A stretch of 64,000 nucleotides of DNA from Acheta domesticus (GCA_031308135.1 JAHLJT010000631.1:193753685-193817684); one strand, 5' to 3'. Positions 22,971 through 35,990 are shown, counted from the first letter of the stretch. Notes: generated by a model not told the origin, from the sequence alone. Made by a program: numbers and translations.

Positions 22971-25545
22971 TAGAAGAGGTCTTAACGTATATATTAAATA
23001 TGTAACAAATTAATTCATACTCATAGTAATGTTGATACTAAATTTTATTCGTACATAAAATTAAAAAATGGTGTGTGCGTGACCTTTTTCAATATTTCAA
23101 TGTAGTATACCTCATTTTAGACATTAATATGCAAACGTTTATCCATTTGTGTTACAGGAAATAATTTTTGAGAAAAAAGGACAAAGGCATTACCCTAGTG
23201 CTCGTATCCGGGGTTGTTTCCAGAGGAGTGTTACGTCCCGCGAGAGGCCCTGATATTTCTTTTATGCGCCGTTAGGTAGCAGCTGCGATCAAACTTGTAC
23301 GAGAATGTGTGTGGCATTTGGAACACCACTAGTTTTATCGAATCCCATTTAAGTTTGTAATGTCGAGAAAAATATAGATTTTCTTGAGAAAAATATAATT
23401 TTTCTTTCTTTTTTCTGTCCACGTGATTTCACGAGTGTTATTTCTAAATATTCAACACTAACTTGTTGATCCATGCTCCTGCTTGTCTTTAATGTTCTGC
23501 AGAATGTTAGTGTATCACCTTGTGCTGCGTATGCCAGCAAACATTATTATATTATTTCAATGTAATTTTAGACCAGTATCTCATACTCCATTATTGATGG
23601 TAGCACTTACTCGCTGATCAGGGGTTCAAAAACTTATTTGCATATTAAAATTTTCATTGAATCTACATTATCTCACTGCTTTCTCCAAATTTAATCATGT
23701 TAATAATAGCTAGTCATCAGTAAGACATTCATCCATCTGTCTTCATTTAGAGTACTTTAAAGATATTTCGCAATTTGTAATTCTAAAAATTTATGAAGGA
23801 TGTTAGCTATCAAATTTTACATTGCGGTGTTAATAAAATGGCAGGCATTTCAAACACAATGAATATTTAGGAAGAAAAAATATTTCCTGCAAGATTAAAT
23901 GTTACATTTTTGAGAGAAAGATATTTCAATAGAAAGTTTATTAGCTTAATTTTACAATTAAAAATCTGCAGACATTTCATGAGGATTTTTATTATTTTTT
24001 GAATGGAGCGTTTCGTGGCCTGACAAAAGTCACCGCGTATTCAATTCACGTTTCTTTCTCTAATGTTGTATATTTGTGTCTCACGTTCGCTGGTCCGCTT
24101 GACAGTTTTACTAATGAGAAATTCGTGGAATGGTATGTGGCATACACAACGCGATTGTTCTTTAATATCATTCATACTCTTTGCCTGCAACACATTGTCT
24201 GTTTTCTTTTTGGGACTTTCACTATTGTATGTTGCACTGTAGGATAAAAGGCAGCACATAATATTTAATCTCATGCAATCTCCTTTACATGCTGTTTACT
24301 CACGTGTTCAGAGTAAGAAAACTGGATTTTAATTTGATGTAATAAAGCATACTCTAAATTAATCATTCAGGTCAGTTAAAAAGCATGTCAAAACGTTAAA
24401 AATGTCATTGCATGAGCTAATGCTTTGTTCGTATATCATCACGCCAAAATTACCATGATTTGCTCTTCGGTAATATTAGTCGCGCTGGTGAATAGTCAAG
24501 TACCTTTCACATAAGGGTTTCCTTTATCCATTTATAAGATAATTAGCTTTTATTTTTTAAATTGATTAAAGGGCAACTTAATCTAACTTTTCCTGTGCTA
24601 AAATTTGTATTTATTGCCGTAGGATAAAGTCGATCTTTAATCCGGCACAGCTGACTACAAGTGAGAGCCAAAAGCGAGGGCAGGTGAACTGTAATTCTCT
24701 AAGCGTCCTCGTTGCCCACCCGCTCTGCCCGTCATCACCTCATTTTATTTATCTCATCGTACGAGGAGTGTCAATTCTCGTAGAAAGAAGCCAATGTGGC
24801 GTAGAAGCGCGATTGGTGTTTCAAACTAATAAAAAATAAAATTATAGAGGAAAATAGTTTTGATATGTCGCGGGGTAAAACTGAACTTTATTCACTAGAA
24901 GAATTAAGCTTTTCTCCCTGGAAAGTAAAGCTCTACTTAAAGTTAGTATTGTAGGAATAACCAAAATAAGTTTCTTCTCTCGTTCTTAAATTATTTTTGT
25001 TACAACTAATATTTTTTAAGAATTTCATGTCGAGTAAATTTTTAATAGTATTTTTGAAATCAGAAAACATCACTGTACATTCTTTTACAACTTTTACACT
25101 TTTCAACAATGCAATTAAAAAATAATAATAGTTTCTAAAATTATAATAAATAGGTCGAGGAAAACTGAGTGGACAATTATCCAGTATGATCAACAATTTC
25201 TTATCAAGTAAATTTCAGTTCTGTACAATTGTTTCTTGACACTTTTAGCATGAAGCTGCAATAAAAGATTAAAGAAGAGTGATAAACGAAGAAATAAAAA
25301 CGTAATTAATCGTCCAAGATGGAATGGTGGACAAACGAAGAATTAATGGAAGAAGAACGACTTAATGGAGAAAAAATGTTAGTGCCAGTGAGCTCCTGTG
25401 ATCGTGTAGGAAAGCTCTTTCCCCCTCCCAGGCGAAGCAGACTGCGAAACTGTAATGACGGCACCTATTAGCAAATGGTTTCAGATCGAACAACATTAGC
25501 GATCAGCAAATGAATCAATTGTCCCCTGATTGGTGAGGTAACTCA
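22971..25545. other. AT-rich sequence, no gene seen
   Basis: Mostly AT-rich. A GC-moderate segment at 24630-24810 has no recognised repeat or coding signature. Confidence 0.45.
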
Positions 25546-25549
25546 TCTC

Positions 25550-25860
25550 AATTGGCGACTCTCCCCGCGTTCCCCTCGCTTCTTCCCCCCCTCACCATCC
25601 CCCTCGCCACCTGGGCTCCGCCCAGGGAGAGTTTACCGAGCACCAACCCGGTGCGGAGCGGAGGGGCGCAGACCCACCCGCAGCCTTCGTCCGTTTGTGT
25701 GGGGGCGACAGAAATTAATTGACGTTTCTTCCCCTTAACTCCCCTCACCGCCGTTTCAGGATTACCCCCAAACGCCGAGATCAAGGGAGGGAAATTGAAA
25801 ATTCTCGAGGCAGACAAATGATTTCAAAGGGCCACGGCGGATTGCGTACGGCGTGAATAA
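25550..25860. other. GC-rich island
   Basis: C-rich and CpG-containing block (25555-25770) followed by moderate-GC single-copy sequence to about 25860. The 89-codon minus-strand frame here shows no domain. Possible regulatory or promoter sequence. Confidence 0.4.
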
Positions 25861-26520
25861 ATGTGTGTGCACGGGAAGATGAATAATTACGAGTGGAGTG
25901 TAAACACTATCCCCCAAGTTGAAAATTTAATCAAAGACGGTATCATGCGTGAGGTAAAGTTATTGATTTAAGCAAAGAGAAACACACCACACGCGTTCCA
26001 ACTTCGTGTAAACTTCATCTTCTCACCCAATCGGATCGCGAGAAGAGATAAGAGAATGTAGTTCTCCGCCGGGGCAATATGCTTTCCTGGTGTTGGTACA
26101 GGAAACTCGATACCGTTCTGTCGGGGAAATATGGTATCAGACGGCATTGCTGAGACAAACATTTAAGTCTGCTTTGAACAAAATAGAAAGCTGGCAACCG
26201 AGGCAAATTACCCGGAAACTTGTTGAAATGAAACGTATATAGCGCAAACCTATCCTTTTGAATGTAAATTGATCAACGCCTATAAATATTATTCTCTGGA
26301 AATCAATTATCAACGATACTTTTTACTGGTTACCTCTCCGCGTAGAATGAAATAAATAGAATATATACATACTTGTTAGGTTTGTTACGCTCAATGTGTC
26401 ACTTTATATACAAGAAGAGTATCAAAACAATTTTAAGAAAACGTTTTAGACAATTTTCGTATATCACTGAGGCATTACGATATTAGTATAACTGTTGGTG
26501 ATGTAGATACACTTTTCAAT
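25861..26520. other. Single-copy spacer, no gene seen
   Basis: Moderate GC falling to AT-rich. Two overlapping minus-strand frames (25968-26206) show no recognisable similarity. Confidence 0.45.
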
Positions 26521-26522
26521 GA

Positions 26523-26581
26523 TGAATGAAAGACGGGTGTTGTCTGGTATTTGTTGCCAGACAACGCCCGTCTTTCATTCA
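26523..26581. repeat. Near-perfect hairpin, 25-bp stem with 9-base loop
   Basis: The left arm (26523-26547, containing GAATGAAAGACGGGTGTTG) and the right arm (26557-26581) pair over 25 positions with a single T-G wobble. The loop is TATTTGTTG. The stem is much better conserved than expected for neutral AT-rich DNA. It could be a miRNA-like precursor, a recent foldback element, or a local inverted duplication. Confidence 0.75.
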
Positions 26582-26828
26582 GTATAATGGTATGTTATTT
26601 CAACGTTTTATGAATAGATGCAGTGAAATCCCTGTTTTCAGGAAATAATATACTGCTGTAGCTTTCCTTCTTGATGTTGCTCTGTTTACAGGTTACACTA
26701 TTTTTGTTACAAACGATACTGACTTAATAAAATATGGAAGACATCAATATCAACGTAAATTTTTTTATTAAATTACCTGCATTTGGCTATCCAGACACTT
26801 GGTAACAGTGATGAACTATTCTTTAATA

Positions 26829-26932
26829 TACGAGTATTAAGAATTAGTATTAATATATTAAGAATTGTTTTTAATATATTAATAAATTAATTTATGAATT
26901 AATCTCAAGCTTTAATTACATTAATACTCGTA
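26829..26932. repeat. AT-rich inverted repeat
   Basis: TACGAGTATTAA (26829-26840) and TTAATACTCGTA (26921-26932) are a perfect 12-base inverted repeat around an 80-base loop made almost entirely of TTAATA-type words. Possible MITE remnant. Confidence 0.5.
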
Positions 26933-26989
26933 CTTAACCTTTCAATAGGAAAAAAGGTCTTCCATGAACTCCAGTGTAATGTAAACTCG

Positions 26990-27390
26990 CATAGGATCGA
27001 GTTTGGGAGCGAGTGTGCAGGTCTCCGCCTCTCGGTACCTTCGGCAGACTTGATTCGCTCAGTTGGCTGACCGCAATGGAATCAGCTGGCACGGAGCCCC
27101 AGCGTCACTCTCTGCTGGATAGCGGTGCGGTGAATGTATAGCGCGCATGTGTATGGGTGTAGCGGGAAAGGAGTCATTATACAGACCGCAGACTGGATGT
27201 GAACAAGGATTGCGAGCGGTGACTACCAATTGCGGTGGGTTCCCGGAATCGCTTAGATCACGCCACAGCTTTCGGACACTAATTGAGGTAATGGCCCTGC
27301 ATTTGCCTAGGGTAAATGGGGAATTCGCAATGAAAGCTGCGTTCAGAACGGACGCTATCCTTGGACAGTCTCGTGATGGGGTGCCTTAGA
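26990..27390. other. Moderate-GC block, no gene supported
   Basis: Higher GC content than its flanks, with an 80-codon plus-strand frame (27147-27389) lacking any recognisable domain. Could be an unannotated exon or regulatory block, but nothing beyond the open frame supports this. Confidence 0.35.
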
Positions 27391-27450
27391 AACTTTTTTA
27401 ATTAATTAATTTATTTATTTTCGCATCAACTACGAGGTCATTAGAGTTAT
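27391..27450 (-). mobile_element. 3' end of a retroposon, truncated
   Basis: On the minus strand the sequence reads CTCTAATGACCTCGTAGTTGATGCG followed by an AATAAATAAATTAATTAA-type tail. This is the same CTAATGACCT tail word that ends the dispersed-repeat family, followed by a poly-A-like tract. Nothing of the 5' part was recognised. Confidence 0.45.
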
Positions 27451-28025
27451 CTTTAAAAGTTAACACTTTTTTTACAAAATTCCACACTTTTGGGTATCAC
27501 TGGTCTACATTTTACGTAACTTGTAACTTGAAAATAACTTGTACAAAAGGCTAATTGACACAATTTATAAAAAGCGTATTTACGTTGGTATACATTGTTT
27601 AATTTGAAATATAAATATGACAGTTGAATGTATGATATGTAATACAACTTTTATGCTACACTTATCTTCAGTTGTGATTATGTTTTACATGATTATGATA
27701 GATCTGGCTATTAACACTGTGTTATCTAGAATTCGTTAAAAATAGTGATTTTTCGTAAATAGGTTCTTAAAGAATTTATTTCATGCTTAGACTGCTCTTG
27801 TTGCATATTTTCATTGCGATTTAGAAATAAATGTTTAACATATATGCAGAAATTAATTTGTTTTTTGGCGAAATTTCGGCTTTCCTTTTCCGAAAGATGA
27901 CTGAATATAGCATATTTGATCAATAGAATCCTTTATCATGAGAATCCTCCGAAAGCGATTGCGTTTACACCACATTACTTAAATCTTGTCAGAAGTGTGT
28001 AACGTAGATTCTAACCGCCGGCCTG
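27451..28025. other. AT-rich sequence, no gene seen
   Basis: No feature supported. Confidence 0.5.
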
Positions 28026-28034
28026 GAAAGCCCA

Positions 28035-28210
28035 GGATGCAGGCTAGAATGCCGTAGCTGCCTCGGCTCGAAAGGTCGCAGGTTCGAATCCCGCCTCGGG
28101 CACGGATATTAGTGTGTGTTTGTGTTGTCCTTACCTGTTATTCCTACACTTCCTCTACGGGTAAAACAAGCACAGTGGTCACTATATGACCAAGATATTA
28201 AACCTCCCCC
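28035..28210 (+). mobile_element. tRNA-derived SINE
   Basis: B box GGTTCGAATCC at 28081-28091, followed by CGCCTCGGGCACG, with a weak A-box region (GCTAGAATGCCGTAGC, 28053-28068). The body then runs through GTGTGTGTTTGTGTTGTCC to a worn tail TATGACCAAGATATTAAACC near 28186-28205. The phrase GTTCGA-TCCCGCCTCGGGCA is shared with the minus-strand SINE at 60575-60790, so they belong to related subfamilies. It is not a tRNA gene, because no closing acceptor stem is seen. Confidence 0.65.
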
Positions 28211-30175
28211 CTAACAAAAATGTTCTTACGCATTTGGGTAAAACGTAATTTTGTGAGCATGCCGCTCGTCTAATATCCTTGCATCCGTGCGCAATATCCC
28301 CGTCACATTTTTACGACTCAGTCATTACAAATCTAGTGCAAATAATAAACAAAAAGGTCTGAATAAATAAAACATGGAAAGAATATTTTATTTGAGAAAA
28401 TTAAAGATAGTCTGTTCTTGCTTTTTGGAAAGAAGAACCAAATCTTTTTTTCACGCATTTTCATTCACAATTACTCTTACTGAGTTTGACTCTTTCTCAG
28501 AAATAAAATGGATATCTGAGTGTTAGATTTCGAATGACTACAAATGAAAGTATAATTATTTCAACCTAATAGGTGATTATCTTTTCATTTGAAGTCATCT
28601 TATCGCAGTTTTTATCCATACACCTGTTATGTGTAATACAATCTCTGTAGTTCGGTATCGTTTTGTTCTTTGTGATTCTCTCTAATGGATTCAATTACTA
28701 CTCAGCATGAATTTCTTGAAGTTTTTCTCTACGATTAGCAATTTTAATACTATATTGCATAATTTTATCGTTGTAACTGATAGGGCAATCAACAAGTTTA
28801 GAAAGAAAGCCGAAAACTTCGTGACTTCTCAACAGAGCACAAGGGTACATGTAGACTCTTTAGAGCTGTTCCCAAGGAATAACTGTCTCTCCATTATAGA
28901 AGAAGTGACAAGGGAGTGAAAGCAAGAAACTTGGGAGAAATAAATGACCAGCTCCTCAACGCAGGAAAGGAACTGTTTCCTCCATTTACCTTTTGTGAAC
29001 TCGAGAAAGGAAGTCTGCGCTGAACCGCACCGCTGTAGCGCACGACATTTCGTTTCATTCCTGAGTCAGGCACGCAGAGCAAACTTTTTATCAATAGTTG
29101 AACGTGGACGTGTTTCCTACGTAAGGTAAGTCTTTTCATTATTCGTTTACAAAACTCAGAGAAAGCAATTCATATTTCTATTCTTTTTGAATCACATTAC
29201 GTCTTCTCACGTGCATTTATCTATGTTTGACTGCTTTCTGTACATAGCATTCACAACTAAGGCAATCACTGTACACAAGTCCTTAAGTGAGTTTCATCAA
29301 CAATTTTGAAATCTTTAATATTATTTCTTTTCATGTTTCTTACTTGTAGTAATATGTACCTGAAACAAAACACGTAATATACCCTTGCGGGCCATTCTGA
29401 TCCTGAATGACCTCGGGCCTTTTGACTACTTCATGGTCCGCTCTAATACAAACACAATACATACAACATTTTTACGAATTCGATTTTGTAAAGTTAGGAT
29501 GCAAGCAAATACAATAAATAAATGGCATGTTCAAATAAGTAAAATAACCCGTTATAAATCTTATTTTGCTTCATTGATATGAAAATTGCAATTTTGGAAT
29601 GTTCTCGTGAATTTATAATTGCCATCAATCACAAACGTTTCACTGTTATGTATCATCTATTTAGAGACATAGTTACTGTATATTCTTCTTGAGTTGTAGT
29701 ACTAGTAGTAGTACACATCGGCTAACATCCTCGAAATGTTATTTTTTTGGTGTTTTGACATATTCTAAATAACTTTTGGCAATAGAGGCTAATAACCTAA
29801 AATTAGCGTTTCATCAGCGCAATTTACACCGTTATTTACACTGGTAACTCTCATATACACCATAAACAATTTCATATATTTCTCGGGATTTTAATGAAAA
29901 TCACTGTCCGTAGTTTTGTTAGCTTTTGCGAGAATTTCCGCAGGAACTTCCCAATATTCTTCCATTTTATTCTAACAAATCAGTCCAATAACGATCGTGA
30001 AATAGTAATTAGATAGACATCCTGTTTTGTTTATCTGACATCATATTAACAAATGACTATTACAATGCGTCTTTTCACTTTAGACGCAAGATATATTATA
30101 AAATGTTTAGAATTCTCGTTTTATTCGGCAACGAACTAGCAAACCATAAAGTTTTGTATAAGCCACGGGCGTTAC
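28211..30175. other. AT-rich sequence, no gene seen
   Basis: A slightly GC-richer segment at 28900-29130 has short open frames on both strands without a recognisable domain. Otherwise nothing supported. Confidence 0.45.
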
Positions 30176-30180
30176 TAGAT

Positions 30181-30256
30181 GCTTTTGCCTTTCAGGCGAC
30201 TTCCAACCCAACCGCCAGAGGCCCTTGGGTTTGGAAGTCGCCCTCGGGGCAAAAAC
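30181..30256. repeat. Long hairpin, about 30-bp stem
   Basis: The left arm (30181-30211, containing CAGGCGACTTCCAACCCAA) pairs with the right arm (30225-30256, containing TTGGGTTTGGAAGTCGCC) with a few mismatches, around a 13-base loop CCGCCAGAGGCCC. It is GC-rich relative to its flanks. It is consistent with a foldback repeat or a small-RNA precursor. Confidence 0.7.
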
Positions 30257-31100
30257 ATATACTTAGCGCCCTTGGTACATCTATTAATTGACTTGACTAT
30301 TAAATGCTTATCATTACGATATATAGTGATCCAAGGATGCTGTGAGTACATCTGTCAACAATAGAGAGCCTTGTTTACTGGTTGAAACAATCAAGTACTA
30401 CATGGATTACAACGTATTGCATCAGTCACGTGAAGAGTGCCCGATGGAAGAAAGTGTAACTAAATTTGATTATTTTGAGGTTATTTTAAATTCCTCCTAT
30501 AGTTGACATATGTGTCAACTTCAAGTACTCAGCTTTCGGAGGCTTACACAATTGTTTGTCTCCATGTGAAACATTGCTCCTAGTATTCATCAGTATTACC
30601 AGCAATTAACAACAACATTTATTTATATTTTTATGGCTCAAGAACCAATGGATGATGTGTTAAAAATATTCCGTTTGAAAAGTGTTGATGCAAATTTAAA
30701 AAAAATAATTTGTTGAAGAAAATTAATTTTTTAAGTTTCGTTTAATCAGCAAATTGGGAATGTTGAGACCCTACAATTGGCTGCATAAAATGTGTCCAAT
30801 TGACGGCATGAAAAGAGTAAGAAATGTGTTCAAAAAGCCAATCAGTGCGAAGGAAATGTGTAGTGGATGCAGCGCGGTGTGAGGTCCGTGCTGCGAATGC
30901 AACTACATACAGGCTCAGAACGGATTTCAGGGGATTGTTTCTTAGAGGCAAATGAAAGTCAATGCACTTAGGAATGAATTTAATTTAACTCTTGAAAATA
31001 ATTGGTTAGTTGTACAAGAGGTAATTAGGCACTAAGTCGGAGGACCAATGAATGTTTATAGCTTAAGTTTCTTTCTTGAAGTTCACACTTACAGATTGAT
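30257..31100. other. AT-rich sequence, no gene seen
   Basis: Contains a short palindrome, AGTTGACATATGTGTCAACT at 30501-30520 (8-base arms). Otherwise no feature. Confidence 0.45.
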
Positions 31101-31104
31101 GAAA

Positions 31105-31400
31105 GTACATCAAACACCAACCCAGGTCAGACGGCTGAGTGTGTGTGTGCCGTCGGTTGAAATGGGCTGCGGATGATACGGCTGGTAGGTTGGATGTCAC
31201 CATGGGCGTGTACTCGAATGCTGGAGCGGCCCGTACTGTTGACTTGGCCAGATGAAGGCTGATTCACGGGTGGCCCGAGTGTAGATCGCGGCCGGCTGAC
31301 CGCGCTGATTGATTGCCGGAGCCTTGATAGGCAGAGCAAGGACAGCTGACTCGTTCGCAGGCTGTCTGACGAGTAGAGCGAGCATTGACACTCGTGCGTT
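31105..31400. other. GC-rich block
   Basis: GC-elevated sequence with recurring GGCTG and GATTGA-type words and no coding evidence. It leads into the GACTGAAG array. Confidence 0.4.
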
Positions 31401-31404
31401 GTAT

Positions 31405-31690
31405 TGACAAATGTGTTAATAGTAGTAATTTGTCTCGACTGAAGTGACTGAAGTGAAGAAGTTGACTGAAGTTACTGACTAGTAATGACTGTTAGAAGTC
31501 GATTGAAGAGATGACTGAATAGTTTTCAGTAGCAGCGTAGAGGCGACTGAAGTTGTCGCTTGGAAGTTTGACTAAGAGTGACTGAAGAGACTGAGTAGTG
31601 AGTAGTAATGACTGAAGAGAGTTGAGTTTGACATAGTAGTGAGTATTAGTAGTTTGACAGAGAGTAGAAATGACATAGTAGTGGCGCGTG
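31405..31690. repeat. Degenerate GACTGAAG minisatellite
   Basis: GACTGAAG or GACTAGTAG-type words recur about every 9-15 bases (for example GACTGAAGTGACTGAAGTG at its start), with decay toward the right. It lies between two GC-rich blocks. Confidence 0.75.
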
Positions 31691-32175
31691 GGAGCGAAGT
31701 TGCCGTATTTCTTTGAACGTATGTTTCCGAGTGCAGAGGGGGAGGAGTCACATGACATTTGTAGCTAGCCTATGACATGCAGTGAGACGCAGTGTGCCGC
31801 GAGAGATGCTCGCTATTTGTTGTTATTTTCTGAAGTGTGTCACGTGACTTTGGCGCGGCACTGGTGGTGCTTGCGATGGCTGCATCTCATTTGCAAGGTT
31901 TGGTATATTCTCACGGGAACCGCGGAGCCGGCTGAGAGACGGGGGCGAAAAGGCGGGCGCGGGCGCGGCTGCCTTGCAGATGAGATCGTGGTCGGCAAAT
32001 ACTAACGCCAATATTGATGCGGGAGGCATGTATCGATATTTATGAATGTTTGTAAACACGTCTGGCCGCCGAAGGCTGAGTAAAGCAGGTAAACGGCTAA
32101 TGACTTGAGGAAGCGGCCCCGCGCGCCGGCGGAGGCCAAGCCCTGGGTAATGACCTGTCGCCCCTTCCCCAGCTT
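31690..32175. other. CpG-rich island
   Basis: CpG density peaks at 31910-31975 and 32110-32165 (CCCCGCGCGCCGGCGG). Abrupt return to AT-rich sequence after 32200. No coding feature. Confidence 0.45.
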
Positions 32176-32620
32176 ACAGTTCGAAGGGTTTAGGTTGTCG
32201 ACTATAGGTATATTTCCAGTGGTTTAAGATTAAATTTACTTTCAAAAATATTTTTTCTGTTTAACCAGTAATACACACTGATCATAAAGTAGGGTCCTTT
32301 ATGTGTTAGAAAATAAATATTACAATGCTTTGTTATTTGAAAGTATAATCTGAGAATTAAAACGATTACGTTTCTTCTCTTAGCCTACTTATGTCTACTA
32401 TTGGTGCTCTTAAATTAATATATCTTTACCTTTGTTGGATTTCAATGTTAGGACAATATTTTTTGTTATAAAGCTTATGTGTAAAATAAAAATGGTTCTC
32501 TTAATTTTATCACCGCAGTAACTCATTTATTTTTTAAAATCTAGGTACCATAATGTTCATACATACATATTGTTATGTTCTTTCAATTTATTATTACATT
32601 AGATATAATATATTATCAGA
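32176..32620. other. AT-rich sequence, no gene seen
   Basis: No feature supported. Confidence 0.5.
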
Positions 32621-32627
32621 ATATTCG

Positions 32628-32822
32628 TTAGACATTTCTGTTTGACTTTCAGCAAGTAGACGCTTAGCTGATAATCTTTGTAGTTAGTAGACATTTTTTT
32701 GGTAGACATTTTAGCTTTTGACCTTTAATCATTAGACATATTGCTGTAAACCACATTTTTATTTGATTTTTTCTCTTAGACCTTAATACAATTAGACATT
32801 TTTCCTGTAGACCTACTGACCT
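32628..32822. repeat. Very old minisatellite with about 15-bp period
   Basis: Eight copies of TAGAC followed by ATT- or CTT-like sequence start near 32629, 32657, 32687, 32703, 32733, 32777, 32792 and 32808. The gaps are 28, 30, 16, 30, 44, 15 and 16 bases, all close to multiples of 15. The best unit is TAGACATTTTTCCTG. Many intermediate units have decayed. Confidence 0.5.
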
Positions 32823-35800
32823 TGAAGCGTCAATGTAATTATTGTGTGCATTTAGAAACTCTTTTCCAACTGCCAGGTAAAAGGAAATAAATTCCATCAG
32901 GAAAATCATATTTTGAAGATAACGGAGAGAAATATTACCCAGAGCGTTTTATGGAAAGTCAGAATGAGAAACTTTAATTAACTTGATGTCAAGAAAAGAT
33001 TATACATATTCATTACCATTTTTTAACTCTTTATCATTTTCAGGGTAGATCACATTTCATAAGCCTGATCTTTGTTAACGAGATGACAAAACAGTTTGAA
33101 CAAGATATTTATGTAATTTTATCTCAACTTGCCTGGATAAAAATGTAACAAAACATTGTAGTGGCTTTTGTGCGTTAGGTTTTTTATTTTTGAAGTGTAA
33201 TTGAAAAAAATAATGTTCTTTGTAAACAGTTTGAGAGGATAATGCTTAAATTGCTCACAAAGCAATTTGAACATTAGTTCTATTATACATTAAAACAAAT
33301 TTCCAAGACAAATTTTATATATAGACAGGCATGTTATTTCTCTCCTTAAAGATACTTACTTCAATTTCATTCACGTTTCTTCATACTGCAAAACTCTCTT
33401 TTCGTCGTAAAGGGACACAACGCTCTCGTTCAAACTTCTCACAAATATACTTTCATTGCAGCCTCTCATCTTCCAGAATAGCCTTCCCTAAGTCAGCGAC
33501 ACTCGCAAATTCACTACTCGCTTCGTTGCAAGTTTCCTTCGCCAAAGGAGAAACGGTATGTGACTTGCAAATTCGCACCAGATCTTGGGTCATGCAAATT
33601 CTGCATCTGCAACTTCCCGCCTCGCAAATTTCGTGTGTTGTTCCGGTGTTGGGAGAATTTCGTTGCTGTAGGACGCTCTTCCAACTGCGCTGCGTTTCGC
33701 CTCGCTAGTCCTTGGCCTTCGATGTTCGCCCTGACGCCATGCCAGGTCTCTTATTTGCTGGATACAAAATGCTGACCATAAGGAGAACAACGTTCTGTTG
33801 AATTGACCTTCTTTACGTCGAGTCCGAGCAAATGAGATTAAATTTCAATCTGTACACTTCGTTATCGACATTTATTTCTCGTCTATTGAACCAAACCAGT
33901 ATAACAAAGGAAGGATATAAACTCCACTCTCGGGATGGTAGGAGCAAACCGCCAAACGTAAGTACTTGTCGTGAGAAACTACTTTACAGCAATTACCTTT
34001 TAAAAGAAGTTGAGGAAGCGTTTATAATTCAATTTATATTCAAAAAGTTAGTGATAATTTTTATTTTGTTTTTCTTTGAAATGAAGCTTTGTTAGTTGTG
34101 GTTCTATGCGTACAAGAGAAAAAACATAGATGTGATAAAACACACTTTGAATTGATGACACTTAAACTAATTTTGCATCTGAACCAGAATTATAATTCAT
34201 ATGCCTTAACCTACAAAACGGTTCGATTTTGGAAGTTCTATTACATTTTTGGAGGGTACTCCCACTCATAGATCGGGCTCTCAGAAACGTGTGATGTTGG
34301 ATTCGAATATGGAACTATTTTCAATTTTAAAACAATGATTTACAAAATGCGAACTGTTCACACGGGTTCAACTAGAATAACATATTTTAAAACTGGGTTT
34401 GTTTAGTTGGCGTAATGTCATTTACGATTCTATGTTTTTAAATCGGCACTCTATTAAAAGCGTCGAAATTAGTCACAAAATTCCAATGTTTGTGTAGCTT
34501 GTTGAGGTAGTTGGCTTTTACTAGTAGTGATTTAATATCGATTGTTGAAAAATCGTAATTGTTCACCCCTAATGGAGAGTGGACCAGAGGCAGCAAAGGC
34601 TTGAAAGGAGGTAGGGATTATTGCTGAATTAAATTGCTAGCATGTTTCCTTCTATTTTAATTAATCAAATTATCTTATACTCCAGCGGAACAATTAAGTC
34701 CTTTTGGGAAAATGCCAGGCTCGTTTTAATTTTTGTGACTATTAAGCTCACTTTTTCTCGCCCAATTTCCAACTTCTCTCCTTCCCTCCACTAGCTCCTG
34801 AGCACAAGGTCTACTAACTGCATTACCTACTTTCCCTTATCACGTTCTTCGAAATACAGCATTGTTTCAACCTCGTGTCTCTTATTGTTAAACTACTTGT
34901 AGTTTTAAAACTTAATGTATTGTTAAATAAGGCAATAACAGAAAATAACATTTTCTCTACATATATGTGTTCAATACTTCAAATCATAAAACATATTAGG
35001 GCCTACCATGTACACATACTTACTATACAATAAATACTACTAGTACATATACTTACTATACTAGTTTATACGACGTATCATTTGTTTACTAAACTTACAC
35101 GTCCATTCCACGTTTCACGAGTATGAGTGAATTATATTTAGTGAATTACATTTTAAAATACTGGCCAAACTTGTCATTTTATTTCTAAAGCTTCTTAAAA
35201 TACAGTAACAGTCTACAACATTTTAGTTTTCGGGATACAACACAATGCAACTTTTGTATACAATTTACCCTTTCAGCAAAATAACTTTCAATTTAGGTCA
35301 AACATATAATTTTTCACGACGTATAATATCAAAATTTCCTAAAGATATATTTCATCCTCTGTCAATTATAAATTTACAATATATTATCCTTCAACTCTTT
35401 TTTAAATCGCGAACTCCAATTTTTATAACTGAATCTATTTTTAAAATTTAAGTATTAATAATTTCTACTTCAAGTTTCCCATGAGAATCAAATTGCCTGT
35501 TAATTATTCGTAACGTTCAAACCCCTGAAAGACAAACATGTCCAACGGTAGAAATTTATTTAGGAAAGGAAAATAAGAGTAAATTTATGCATTTAAAAAT
35601 ACTTTTGTTGTGTAATTGATGTTATATACAACCATAAATGAATTATCCATCGATGTAAGTCTTTCCAACAATGACGCTACCATATTAAGTCAAGCATTAC
35701 AATGCATATGACAATAACTAGTTATATTCGTCAACGCTCATATGACTCTCCGTCTGTCTGTTTGCTCGCTCGTCCTTCGATTTCTCCTCCCGCCATTGCC

Positions 35801-35990
35801 TTCGCCCCCAATTAAAATCTTTGAGACAGAAATAATCTAACTAGTGGAAGTTTAAATATTTCAATGTTAGAAAGAAAAGAAAGTGATGATCGGACAATGT
35901 CTGTGCTGTACAGCATTACAATTAATTTGTTTATTCTACACAGAGAGAAATGTTTCGTTCATACAATTAATCACATAGAATGGATGATTT
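32823..35990. other. AT-rich sequence, no gene seen
   Basis: At 33350-33790 the GC content is moderate, and TGCAAATT or CGCAAATT words recur four times (33507-33632). The 125-codon frame (33331-33708) overlaps others on both strands and has no domain. Two tandem ACTTACTATA phrases lie at 35015-35062. Nothing further. Confidence 0.4.
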
